Source: Emydura subglobosa (Eukaryota; Chordata; Testudines; Chelidae). Taken from it: a DNA stretch of 64,000 nucleotides. Below, in pieces: positions 35,444 through 48,500 of this stretch (positions are counted from its first letter, which is position 1; each line of letters opens with the position of its first letter). The DNA is taken from contig ML679970.1 in the NCBI GenBank assembly GCA_007922225.1, positions 22,256,654 to 22,320,653 of the forward strand, read 5' to 3'. A model generated the notes under the pieces. The model was not told the origin of the DNA. It did not search any database and saw nothing but the letters and a program-made list of their open reading frames with translations. The position numbers and the translations under genes are program-made.

Positions 35444-37499
35444 TGAGATCAGTGCCCTGCAGTGACCCAGCCCACCAGAACTCATGTTCAGAAAAAAAAT
35501 GGTTGCTCTCAGTTGCTATGAGGGCAAGTGAGACATGCATGAAGGGGAAGGCAGGAAAAACAGGGTCTTGTACAAAATTACCAGGACATTCCCCAGCTAT
35601 ATGAGAGACTTGGGTGGTTCTACCAGGGGAACTACGGCAAACCCCTTTGAAGTAGTTCTGGGTCAGAGATCAAGGCATTCTCCTTTCTCCAACATTGCAA
35701 ACTCAGTATTCCTAGCCTCTCTCACTACTGGACTCATCTCCATCTCTTCACTTTAGCCTCTTAATCCCCTTGAGCATGCACTCTACTCTTCCTGCCTCCA
35801 CTGCCTGCTCTTTTGGATCTCCTGAAATCTGTTTTTAACACTACGTAGGCAATGAAACTGCTATTCCCAAGTCTAAGGACCTCCCTTCTCCTGGGGATCA
35901 CCCGCTTTATTCAATTCCTTCCTTAAGGTACTTCCATCATCAAGAAATGGGTTTTCCGCTTCTTTTAAGTAGCTGAAAGAATCATTTTAAGATGCTAGAA
36001 ATAAGATGCTTCTCGCTCCTCAATTATCTGGCTCAAACAACTGTCTGTCATACCATTAATGTGGAAAAATAAACATGAAAGAGCTGCAATAACATCTGGT
36101 CACATTTTAAAGACAGACACTTCTTCCCTCTTATTCCTTGTAGAGTTCTGGGTTTAAGTAAGTAATATTTTATGCTAGAGTACTTTAACAAGAGATGAAG
36201 TAGTCTAAATATCTATGGCTCCCTGTGAGCCATGGACATATGGACTTAGAGTAACTGAGACACCTGGCTTTACAAGCAAGGGATAAGAAAAAATCCCCAA
36301 ATTTTTCAAACTGTTCAAACATTCCCCTAAAATGGTTTCTGTGACATATGTAGAAGAAGGTTAAACTTTGACCATCATGACTGAAGTGACTTGTTTAACC
36401 TACAATAAGGCTGAGGATAAATTAAGCTGTTTAGGTAGTGCTGACAATAAAACATTAAGTGGCCCCTCTAGGAGTTCATTATTCAGGTGGGATGATTAAG
36501 TTGCTGGGAGTTGGGACAACTCAAAAGCCTTGAATGGAGTAAGACCCACCCTATTCTGCCTGCTACTTGCTGACATCACACCAGGCTATCCTCTCCTGTC
36601 CTGTAAACATGGCGTCCCTGTAGAATGGACCCAAGCATTTGAGAGCATGGGTTTCCTCCATTGTCTGTCTCCTCCAGCCTGGGTCCCACATTCCCTGATA
36701 CAGATAATTTCCAGGTGGTGCTGATGCCTTCACCTAATCTGTATGCATGTGATGTCTGTAGGCTTCTGAAAAGGATATAAAGAAGGTAATGTATATTTCT
36801 TCCTAGGCCCAGGGCACCATCTCATTTCACTGACAGTTACATCAGGTAAGGTACCTGAGATCTATTATCGTCATTCTGTAGAATCTAAATCTGAGAAGCG
36901 TAGTTTCAGTGTTTTCCATCTGTATTGTTCGTCTGTTTCTGCTGACTGAATGTTCTCGCTACAATTTTGAATCAAGATACCAATTCAATGCTATTTGTCA
37001 TTCCTAAACAGCATGCATATGCATTTTATCTAGTTAGCTATTTAAAAGCTAATGGGAACCCTAGAAACTGGTAAATTGTGGCCATTTGCCAGGATGCAGC
37101 CCAATTTAAGGATTAGTGCAGTCACTGGGAATCCCGTATTACAAAATCTTCAAATAGACGGGGAGTCCTACAACTCTTACTTTTTGGCAAATAATTTGTC
37201 TCTAGCTTTAGTCAACATCTAAGACAAAAGATGTAATCTATAATTCAAAGATGTTTATCTAGGTTAGAACATAGTTTTCTGAAGACAATTTTTGCATCTA
37301 CCTTACAATACCATGTCAGGAAACAGCTCAGAGGATTGATATTAACCACCACAGCAAAAGGATACTGGCAGAATAGCCTACTACACTCTGCACTAATTCT
37401 ATGTAGGTGTTCAGATAACCCTTTAATTGGTATGATAGTCCTAACAGCAGTGGGAGTAAACAATCCCAATTCTTCAGAATATCCCTTCAATAATAATAA

Positions 37500-37665
37500 T
37501 GGAATAAAACTTAGGAAAAATTTAAATTGAATATCAAGAAAACTTCTTGATAGGTCTATTAGTTTGTGGTATTGTCTCCCACATGAAGCAGTGGTGTCAC
37601 TTAAACTGGCCAGTGCACTAAGCAATCCAGCATTGGGAAATAACTAGATCACTTAATAAACTAGA
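37500..37665 (+). mobile_element. CR1 LINE remnant
   Basis: TTGATAGGTCTATTAGTTTG, then TGGTATTGTCTCCCACATGA, then GCAGTGGTGTCACT follow the CR1 3' pattern (GGTCTATTAGGCTGTGGAAT, then GTCTCCCAAGGGA). It is badly decayed and lacks a recognisable terminal octamer repeat. Confidence 0.6.
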
Positions 37666-39424
37666 AATAGAAAAGACATGATTTCATATATTCCTGTGGG
37701 TTTGGGGGAATTTTTACTTGGATTTTAAGCAGGTAGGGAAGGTAGATAGTAAGATGCAGTAAGCCTGAAGTAGGCTGTCACCTGGTCTGCAAGAAAACGA
37801 TGCTGGTGAAAAAAATGAGCAAAATTAGACAGAAATTTAAGCAGCCATTGCGAACTGTGGAAATAGTAAGACCAAAGCTCCTGGTGCCATCCAGCCTTTC
37901 ATAAACCTAGGATTAGGCACCAGGAAGAAAAATCTGCATATGCTGCCTTCGTATCTTCAAGCTGGCAAGAATAAACGGATAGTCTTCTATATTGGAGGAC
38001 AGCCATTCCTGGAAATGGCCGTACATAGTAAATTGTATAATGAATAAGAAAGGACATTTTGGAACATGTAGGAAGCCTTATATAAACTGGAAAATATTCG
38101 TAAGTTGAAACTGACCCAGAAGTACAGATACATTTTCCTGTTTAGTACATTTCCTCTCATTACTGTAGTATACTAGATTTTCCCTGACACTGATACATTT
38201 ATGTATCTTCTGTTCGTTTGACTTCTCTATATACAATAAGTAGTGCAAAAATAAATACAATTCTCTTACATTAACTGGTTTCCTATTCAGGATGGAAAGG
38301 TCAATGCACATTTGATATTGTACAAAATAAGTTATGTACATCATACAGTTATGATGAAGTATGGAAATCAGGCTGAAGAGCTGTAAGCAGACATGTCTGA
38401 AAAATGCTTCATGTATGTAGAAAGTAAGATTAGTATGCTTGCGCACCCTATTGTCATTAAATATATTTTGCAAAATACATTTACATGCAATGACCCAAAA
38501 ACCCACAAGCCCTTTCCAGTAAATTTAGTTAACTGGTTCCACGGTATGTGGATATTTAGAAGATCTTCAAAGAGCTAGTTGAATCCATTGTTTTCACAAT
38601 ACTAACATACTTTTTATTATAAAAGTAAAATCCAAGTACTCGACAGTTACTACAGTCCCATGACAGAGAACTGAAATGTGGTAATTTTAACTTTCAGGGG
38701 TACACACACTATTCTCATCAAAGTGAAAAGGTTTATATCACAATTCCCCATGCACCAAGATGCAAATTAATCCTTTTAAATCTTAAATGGAGCGATCTTG
38801 TTTGCCATCCAAGAAAGCGTCTTAAGTTATATTAAAGAGAAAACAGACAGTACCATCCAGTTCAGCATAAAACAAAAATTAAAATCTCTCTCATCAATCT
38901 AAAACTATTGCACATTTAACTGATGTTATTGAGGATTAATTTTATAAACACAAAAGTTCTCTGCAACAGTATTAGATACAGCTTAGCACTGTTTCACTTC
39001 AAAGCCCACTTTTGTTCCCAGCAAAGTGTTCTGTGTACAGCAATTTAAAGAACAATATTTCAGTGTACCGTTGAAGCTCGATCAGAAGACCAATTTTTGC
39101 TTCAAAACGGTTGGCTGCACATCCAGGTAAGTGAAAAAAAGTTTCCATGTTAAAGATAAGTTTTGAAGATGTAATTCTGTAGCAAAAAATGGCAACGTCA
39201 CCATGCTTCCTTCTGACATACGGAAGAAGAATATATACTTGTATTAAACAGACAAAGTTAGTTAATGAATATTTAAAAGAAAAAAACAAAACATAATCTG
39301 GTCAGCACATTGTTAAGTCTTCTATATAATAAGCAGAACCTCCACCTCTACTTTTGTTTGTTTGATCTGTGCCATTTCATCACAGGTATGTCCAAAGATT
39401 CCAGTTTTAACAAGGTCAGTAACC

Positions 39425-39574
39425 TCATGCTTCCGACTCTTTTTTCTTCTTCCCATCTTCTCCCAAATCACTGTCTTCTGACTGGCTACTGCTAAGGACT
39501 ACAAATTGTCCCTCTCCACTGCTCTGACTGGGTCTACTGGAAGCAGCTATCAATCGGCTCTGCTCCTCCAAGTC
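39425..39574 (-). CDS. APPL1: APPL1 terminal coding exon
   Basis: The exon encodes DLEEQSRLIAASSRPSQSSG, EGQFVVLSSSQSEDSDLGED and GKKKKESEA, then TGA at 39427-39425. The terminal ESEA tail matches the human C-terminus. Confidence 0.95.
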   Translation of the reverse strand, partial: DLEEQSRLIAASSRPSQSSGEGQFVVLSSSQSEDSDLGEDGKKKKESEA

Positions 39575-42500
39575 CTAATTTGGGAGGCAGGGATGGGGAA
39601 AAAGAAGGGGGGAAAAATATTCACTTCAGAACTTTCCATATTGAAAACAAATTCCAATACCCCTCTGAGAGAGTGAAAAATTATGTTATTTAGAGCTATA
39701 CAGTGGTAACTTGATTAGTAAATCTTTGTAGGGAGAAATTTAAAAAATTCTTTAGGAAATCAAGAACAAATACTTCAGTGACCAGGGTGGACTTATTTAG
39801 AGCAGAAAGGAAACCTTGATTTAAATAATCAATTTTAATCTTGTCTTGCATTTGTACTTTTTAGTTATTTTCCTAAAAAAGGTTGATTTCTCATTTGGTG
39901 GTAACCATTAAAAAGTGTTGATTTGCAACTAAATTAAGTTTTTACATTAAAGTTGGTGCTTCTTTTTGCTAATCAAGAGGATATAGTTTATCTATACACA
40001 TTAATTTAAGCAATTATGTAGCTTAAATTTACCTTTATTCATATTCTTAATTTCCACATTTATTATTTTAGAAAATAGTCGATGCATTTCTTATTTATTA
40101 GATTTTTTTTTTTTAACCTTGATTTGTGACACGTGGATGGAAATTCAAATTCAATTAAGTGCACAAACAGCATTTTAAATTTTTAAAAATTAATTAAATA
40201 AAAGTACCTAAATGTGCTGGATACATTAAAAAAAGTTATCAAAACATTTTCCATTTAAAACTCAACTGATTTATTAAAATATTATCTTTAGTGAGTGAAC
40301 TGAACTAATGATGACCAAAATGTCCTTCAAGATTTTAGAACTAGTAGATCTCATTTTCTCACGCCTAGCTTTTATTCATAGACTGAAAGAGGAAAATAAG
40401 CTTTTCTGCTTTTTCAACTCCCATTGCTTTCAGAACTTTGAATGAACTAATCACTGAATTCAATTGGTTGAATAAACTGAAATGCAGAAAATATTCTTTG
40501 CACCTGCAGAAGAGGCTACTGCTGGTGAAAGCTGATTTAGCCCTTTCTCCAAACTCTGATTCCAGACAACTTCTACCAGTTAAGTGGTTTAAAAAAAAAA
40601 AGTCAGTCACAGCAAACATATACTGCTTAATTTTCTTTGAAATTTAAATTATTTTAACAGGCCTAAACATAAGTAATCATGATTTCAAATTTAATTTTAA
40701 TAGGTTTTTTAAAAATATAAATGTATATTTTAATTTAAATTACAAATCACCTGGGCAGTAGCTAGCTCTATGTGAAGAGCAACAAGAAAATATTTTATTC
40801 TACTATGTAATGTATTCAGATTCCCAGCAAATTCAAATTCTAAATTGATAAGCATTACTGCAGCACAAGAACTCAAAGTTTGAAATACAGTTTGACAGTT
40901 AGGATGTTTGATGTATAAGATTTCATAACAGACCAACTAATTGTGGAGTTTTATTATTTGTTAATCTTTTTTAAAGTCAGGAAAAATAATACAACAGTAG
41001 GGTGGGAAGAAATGGTAAGATTAGGTTAACAATATTTTTAGAATTAATTTGAGTCTGCAAATAAAAGCTGATCATTCTTCAAAACAGCTAAACTTTTAAA
41101 GCAGTTACTATCTCAGATGAGTTCAAATGCATCATCTGTTGCATTTTACATGCATGTTTTCTCACGTTGATTCAGGCAGGATCTACACTATGATTTAAAA
41201 CATTAAAGCTTGCTTACAGAATCAGATCAAGGGGTCCACTGTTGTGGTAGCAGTACGCTCAATATCTAGGGGAAGGCATGAATTTGCAAAGCTGATTGTC
41301 AGCATTGAAAATATGAGGCCTCTAGCCTACAGACTGACACACCATCATCATCCACAAACATCTTGGATAGCAGGACACTGCCAACCACAGGGAAATTTTT
41401 TAAAAAGTTTAACTTTTACTGAAGTTTAGATTTAGGAATTAGTGCAGAAATAAAATTTTTCAGATTTAACCCTAATATACTTCCATAGTCTATGACACAC
41501 ACAGGTGTCAAAATCCAAAATTTACTACATAGAGCAATTTAATTTAAAAAAATCAAATTCATTGAGTTTCCAGGTAACACTGGTTTTTCTACTAATGAAT
41601 GTGATGTTGTAGTTTGGGGTATTAGAGCCATGAAAGGCAGCATGAAGGTTAATGAAGAAGAAACTATTAGTAATAAATGTAATCGAGGCATACCTTTTCA
41701 ATTTGCTTTTGTTTACTGAGTTCTTTCTGTTGTTTCTCTTTTACTCTGTCTATTTCTTTTTGTTTTTCTGATGCTCTACGATCCTAAAGAAATAAAGATA
41801 TAAACGCTAATCTTTGTAAACTGGGATATATAAAACACTGCCACTCTGTAGGAGTTTCCTTAAGACAGTCATATCAATATTTGATTTTAAAAAAAAGTAT
41901 TTATACCATTATTCTTCCTTTAAAAGACTTCTCTCTACTGAAATGAGCTGAAATTATATCTGCAATACCATTTGCCAATCAGTCTTAGTATGAAACCTAT
42001 TAGATTTTTATCATTTCTTGGCAAGTTTAAAAGATACCTAGACACTATGCAAATAGGCTCTTCAGAACTTCTCAATCTACAGATTGCTGCCATACACATA
42101 GGCCTGGTCTACATTGGCCGCGGATTTTGGCAGCAGTCGACGGGAGATATGTAGGCTACGTCCAGTAACTTGAGTATCTCCTGTTGACTTCCTAACGTCT
42201 ACTTACCACAGCATCTTCACTGTGCAGCACTGATGAGAAATACCCTCCCATCGCTGCAGTTCTACGCTACTTGCCTGTGTGGATTTACAGTCAACTTCCG
42301 GGTTCGATTGAGCAAGTTTTTACTGCCGCTCAATCGAACCCACAAAAATCGATCCTGCACTACTGGCAGTGCCGCCGGAAGTGTAGACATAGCATAACGT
42401 ATTGTGTACATACACGTGCACACATGCACACAGAGCTTTTTTCCTACTTAAGAATCTTACCAATTCTTCATGAAAAGCAATCTGTTTTGCCAGTCCAACA

Positions 42501-45500
42501 GAGTCACAAATCTAAATATAAACAAACGATTGAACATTCAGAAAGTATGAAAAATTAATATTTTTTTAAAATTAAGACACATTCCCACAACTTCAGAAAG
42601 ACGGTGTATTAAAGCACTTTCAGACACTTGACTGATAACCTAACTTTTTTTAAACATACAAAATGTATACTTCTATACAATTTCTTCATATAATTTAAAT
42701 GAGAGCTAAGATCTTGAAATCCACATCAGATTTGGAACAGATAGAAGTGTAACATGGGAATACCTTTTCCCCTTCATTGTTGGATTCAAATATATAACAG
42801 ACAGATGTTGTATGGCTCTCAGTTCTCCCTCCTGAAGACCGAAGCACAAATCCAAAAAGACGCTTATTCTCCTGGTGTGTAGCGTATAAGACTATACTGG
42901 GCAAAGGAAACTGCCAAAAAAGGATCAAATAATGGGACTTTACAGTTTGGTCTAAATATCTTTGAATACCAGATATCAATATACTGTAGCTTACTAAGAT
43001 AACAAAATAAACACACACCCTCAGTGGAATGAATTTTATTATATCCTGATCAAATTATTAGATAATGCTTTTTGGCATGGCAGCAAACAAACAGAGGTTA
43101 GCAAAAACATTCAGTGACCAAACACATGCAGATCTTTCAAAAAGGTACATTGTGCAGAGAGTACTATTGAATTTGCACACAGCAAATGTTACAGTGAAGT
43201 CTGCGTTCCTATCTCCTTTCTAAACATGTGCATGCACACCCTTTTTCAGATACTCAGCTCTCACATACAAATTCCTTCTGGGATTACATTTTCAATACAT
43301 GGTCGAAGCCCAAGGGTGGATTGTTTTTGAAAACTATGTCTTGAATAATTTCAACAATTTTGAGTTATGCAAGCAGGGGGGAAAGAAAACCCACACATAT
43401 TTTTTTCTATTATGTTCAATTGACACTTTTGCACTCCCGTAATTAAAAAGGCTCAAGCTAGAAATTTCAAAAAAGATGGAAATTTTGAAGAAAATCATTT
43501 AGTTAGTTTTAAAATTATGATGATTCAAAGTTAAAATAGGCATACCACAATTATTTTATTTAGGTGTTTTTGGAGCCCTAACACTAAAACAGTTTACAGA
43601 CCTAAGGCAGCTCTGCACTCAAGGCCTTAGAGCTAATGAATCTACAGGTGCTTTTAGAAAGTTTTACATATTTCATCTATAAAGGAGCCTTTAAGAAACT
43701 TAAGGACACATTTAAATCTCTTCAACTCTCTAAAAAAGACCCAAAGAGATTAAAATGTAAAGCATTTATTACTGTTCATCTAACACACACTAAAAAAATT
43801 AAAAACAGAAATCAAATATGAAGTTAAGGTTGTTAAAGGAATGTTAATTTAGACATACTGAATATATTTTATATAAAGAATTCCATTGATTTATTTCAGA
43901 ATGTAAGACATTACTCTGAATTATTAACTTATACAGATAAAAATAAGTTGACCATAAGACATATCATATATAAGAAATGCAGCATGGCCAATTTGATAAT
44001 GCATTAGAACCATAATCTTTTGAATTTCCTGATTCATGTAACTGACCTCCCAACCTTAATGTTAATGTCTTACTCTGTACTAATTACAGAAACCTATCTT
44101 GCTAATTTTATTATGCTCTTACCATTTCAAATGAAAAAGGCACTGTTTGAAATTTTACTTACTCAAATTAAATCACCCAAAACAATGTTTTTCACATAGC
44201 CATTTTAAGGCAATTCAGTAAATTGATAACTTAAGTTTTGTGGGAAATCATTCAGAAACCTCATTACACAGTATCACAGTATTGTCCATATTTAAGAGCA
44301 TGAAAATTGTATTCAAACAAAATTAGACGTAAAATAGAAAAAATAAAATTTGGTTGCTTTAACGTTAGCACTTAAATGACTTACCCTAAGCCTTGTAACT
44401 TGTGTCTGTGGATCAATTAACCTAAAAATGTTAATTAAACAAATCACAAATTTTACCAAACTGAAAGGGCCATTTCAAAACATACTTGTGGAAGTCAACT
44501 TCAGTAAAATGTAGGAAGAATACTTACTTTAAACAGTCACAAGTGACTAATAAATGTGATTCTGTCATCCTGAAAATGTTATGGATAGCCCGGGCTGCTA
44601 GAATTTGGCGCATTGTTTCATAAACAACATCTGGACTTTCATCAGATTTAACCTCCATGGAGCCAAGGAATCTTACAATAAATAACTGGTGAAGAATGGA
44701 ATCTAAGACAGATAAGATTTAATAAGCTGTACCAATTCATTTCTGGGTCTTCCTATTTAAACATTACTGTTTCCATGACTAATAATAAAAATTATTTTAA
44801 AAATCCCAATTATACTTTTGATATTTGTTTATGAATGACAGATGCCATTATTGAAACAGCAAGTTACACATCTGTCTACCAAGTTTTTCCCTTAGGTTTG
44901 GTGAACATGAAAGACTCAAATAGACTTCCAGAATGTAGTCTGACCTGTCTCATCTGATGCAATATTTGCTAATGCAACCAACCCAGCAGTCCAGAAATGA
45001 GTGCTGAGCTAATAATCTTAGAGACACCTGCTACGCATGAAGCACTCATATTTTAACTGAATACTGACATCCAAGTCTTAATTTTATAGGTTCTGTAAAA
45101 AGCAAATTAGTTCTGAAGAGTACTCAAATCAAGAATATTTTGTACGTAAGTGAAATCACGTTTTACCTTCCGTTTCAGATTTTTTGCCTCCAGATTCACC
45201 AAATGGGTTTGTACGTCTATTAAAAAATTAAAACATTAAACCAGGAGTCAGACTGCAAGAGCAACTGACATATCTACTCTTATTATGTATCAAATAAAGC
45301 AACATATAATAATTTCATCAATTAGGGTCAAAACCGATAGCTCACTTTGAGTCACAAGGACAGACTTACTAGATGTGGGTTTAAGACATAAGCTGCTGCA
45401 TTTGAGTGGAGGGTACAAGATCTGGGGAGGAAATACCAGGTAGCATTGTCCCACTGTTGTGGTAGAAATGCAATTTGAGCTTGTTGTCTGCACTTAAACC

Positions 45501-48500
45501 CTGATGAGTCACTTAACCTTGTTACTTTTTTGCAAATACATGGTTTTAAGGGATAAAGTCTCATTGAATAGCTTCAGGAAGCTCAGCCAAAAGCTAGTCC
45601 TCTTTCAGAGATCAATTGAAAACAGCATGCCTTTCCCCACTTTTTCAAGACATTGAATTACTCACTGCAGAGAAGTCACTGGTTTTGTCTCAAATGTAGC
45701 TCTCTGAAAACATCCCTGGGGTTTTACTCCTAGAGGGTCAAGAGAAATGTGGCTATTTCTGACTCTCAGCAGAGACATAATTACTTTGTTATAATAAAGT
45801 GAAAATACTCTAGGCTTCCAGTCTGCATTTCTCAAGAGAAGGAAAGCAATGTAAAAAGAAAATTTGGAGCTGGGAAACCAGCTGAAGCTCTCAAGGAGAA
45901 TGGAGAAAGGAAAGGTATTCTCTCTTGGCTAATCGGCATAGCTCAAAACTCTCAGTGAGGACAGCTGAAAATAAGGGAGTTAAATTTCATATCCGCTTTT
46001 ACTAGGTAACAAGTGAAGGTGACACTTTTTCCTATGTCAGCTATAGTCCTAGAATTCACTTTTAGAATAAATCTGATATCTTCCTTCATATCTAATATAG
46101 AACAAGTCTTTCTTGTTCATCTGTGTGGCCTATATGATTGTTCATTTTTAAATTAATAATGAAATGTTTTTAAGTTAAACTAATTGAAAGTGGCGTGTGA
46201 ACTTTTGATAATCATTGAATTTAATAATTAAATTCTGAACTAAAGTTTGCATGGAGAAGAATGTATAGAACAATAGCAACTCCCCAAAAAGAGATTGTTC
46301 ATCTGTTCAACTATACCAAGGAAAACTCCCACAACCAGACTTTCTTGGTGCTCTGACATTTTCTGTCCTTCAAAATCAGAATAGGATAAAGAGAGTAAAT
46401 TCTAAGCTTTTTGTGGTCTAATGAAATGCAAAAAAATCACTTAGACATACTTTGTATTTGTACCTGAAATGCAGTGATTTTTTTTTAAAGTATTGTGATA
46501 ATGGTACTAAGACAGGTACAGCATTTTGCCAATCTATACCACCGTAGTAGTGGTTTTAAAAAAAAATATTTTTAGGGAAATACTGACTGCATCTCTATGT
46601 ATTTTTCATTGCCTAGAATCCAGTTCAGGTCTCATCAACCTATTTTAATCAATATGCTGTACTTGATCTGATGCACTATTTAACAGAGTGATTATTCTTC
46701 TAACAAAAAGGGAAAATGAAACTGTCAAAAATGAGTTGACTAGAGTACTGTACATCACATCATCTTAATTGTTTTGTCTACGTAAATGCTAAGTTTCTTC
46801 ACTCTGGTAGTAGACACTCCAACATGGGGTCAAACAACACACAACTTAAATATTTTTGTAATAAAACACCCATAACTATCTGACTTAAGTCACAAAATAG
46901 TTTTCAGTTTCCCTGAAATGAATGGGATCTACTATCAACAAACAAGATTAATACTTGAATTCTGTACATACAGTTCTGTAAAGGCAATGCCCGGTATCTT
47001 AGCAGACATCTTATTTTGAATGGGAAAATAAAACAAAGAAAAACAAGGAGAAGAAAGATTTTGTTTTATATTTTGGGAGAACTGAGAGACAATTCTCAAC
47101 TTGTCTGTATAAGATTACTCTAGAAGCCTAGATCATTTTCACTCACCTTTTAGATTAGGAAGAATGTCATCAGTATGCCATCATCACTTGGAGGCAGGGC
47201 TACCAAATTTCTCTTGAGTTTCCAAGAGGAAATACCCAAGGTGCTGAGCGAGCAAGCAATAGGAAAGGAAAATATACTTTTTAAAACCAAATTATTATAA
47301 AGTATCAGCTGTTAAACAGGGTGAGAAAAGCTGCTGCAAAACTGAAAAATTACATCTTGAATCTATTACAGTAAATATCTGGCATTTTCACAACTATGAG
47401 TGACAAAGATACTGTTTTGCAGACCTGCTCTCTGCATACTTGTGACAAAAAAGGTAAAAAGCAAAGACAATATACATGATGGAGTTGCTGGTGGGATACA
47501 TTATCCTTACTTTTGTTTCTGTAATTGTAAAACAGAGAAATGCAAGGATTTTTCTCTCACTGCTTCTCCTACCTGCCCGATTGCCCTGAGGCTTTTGCCT
47601 GACCAGGATGATCTTCACTAACTGGAGAAATTATGTCAAATTGTATAGGTGTGTCAGGGGCAACAAGTGAATCCAAGGAAAGTGCTGATAAAGTGGCTGA
47701 TTCAGATCCCAGAGACCCAGAGCTATTAGTACGAACTGTGGGAGGACGAGATTGTCTAAAACAAAACAAAACAAAACAAAGAGGGATGTAAGCTTAGCGA
47801 TAAATTAAACTCCACAGTGGACACAAATATAATATTATGAAACTTGGGAAAAATAAAATAAGACAAGTATTAGAACAAATTTAAGAGAAACAATTTCATT
47901 ACAGAGTAAAAAGAAATGCAGTCCAGATTCCTGAAATTCAGTCTAGGTTCAATTTAAATCATTTACTACTCTCTCTCATCACCGATACAGTACTAACATA
48001 CTAGAATGTGAAATAGCCTACAGCTAGACGTCTGATGCCAGTTAGAAATATCGGGAAAACAATCAAAATTGTCTAAAAAGTCAATAAACTAGCCACATGG
48101 CTTAAATGGTAAAGTACCAAAACTAATATACTGCTGCATCATTTATTTCTTAATATGCAGCATAGTACAGTAAAATATTTATCAAAAATGTGTTTGCTAC
48201 ATTGTTCAAAAACTTGTCTTTATCCTGTTGAAGGTTTTAAAAGTCATTGTAAGCAGCTAAAACCTTTTCTGCAAATCGTGTTATTTTAGAAGCCTTCACC
48301 CCACCCCCATTAAAAATGTGCTCTTAAAATGACCAACTGTTCTTTTACATACATTGTTGGCCGCATGCTCTCATGTCTCTGTTGGAAGGAAGGAGAGGGG
48401 GTAACAGCCTCCAGAGCTGATTGATTTACACGTGCAGCTATTTCCTATGGAATTAAAAGAGAGAAAAAAACCCAAATATTTTCTCCAAGATCAATTTAGA

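Larger units (their letters stand above)
29973..39424. other. Convergent ASB14-APPL1 intergenic region with both 3' UTRs
   Basis: The region holds the 3' UTR of ASB14 (left) and of APPL1 (right, - strand); neither end can be fixed by eye. It contains the LTR-like repeat, a CR1 remnant near 37500-37665 and a fold-back element near 35179-35443. The rest is A/T-rich without coding similarity. An AATAAA on the - strand near 38612 is one candidate APPL1 signal. Confidence 0.55.

Noticed and set aside
38078..38506. 142-codon open frame on the - strand downstream of APPL1
   Set aside because: It lies in the probable 3' UTR or intergenic region, has no recognisable domain and no conserved splice context.
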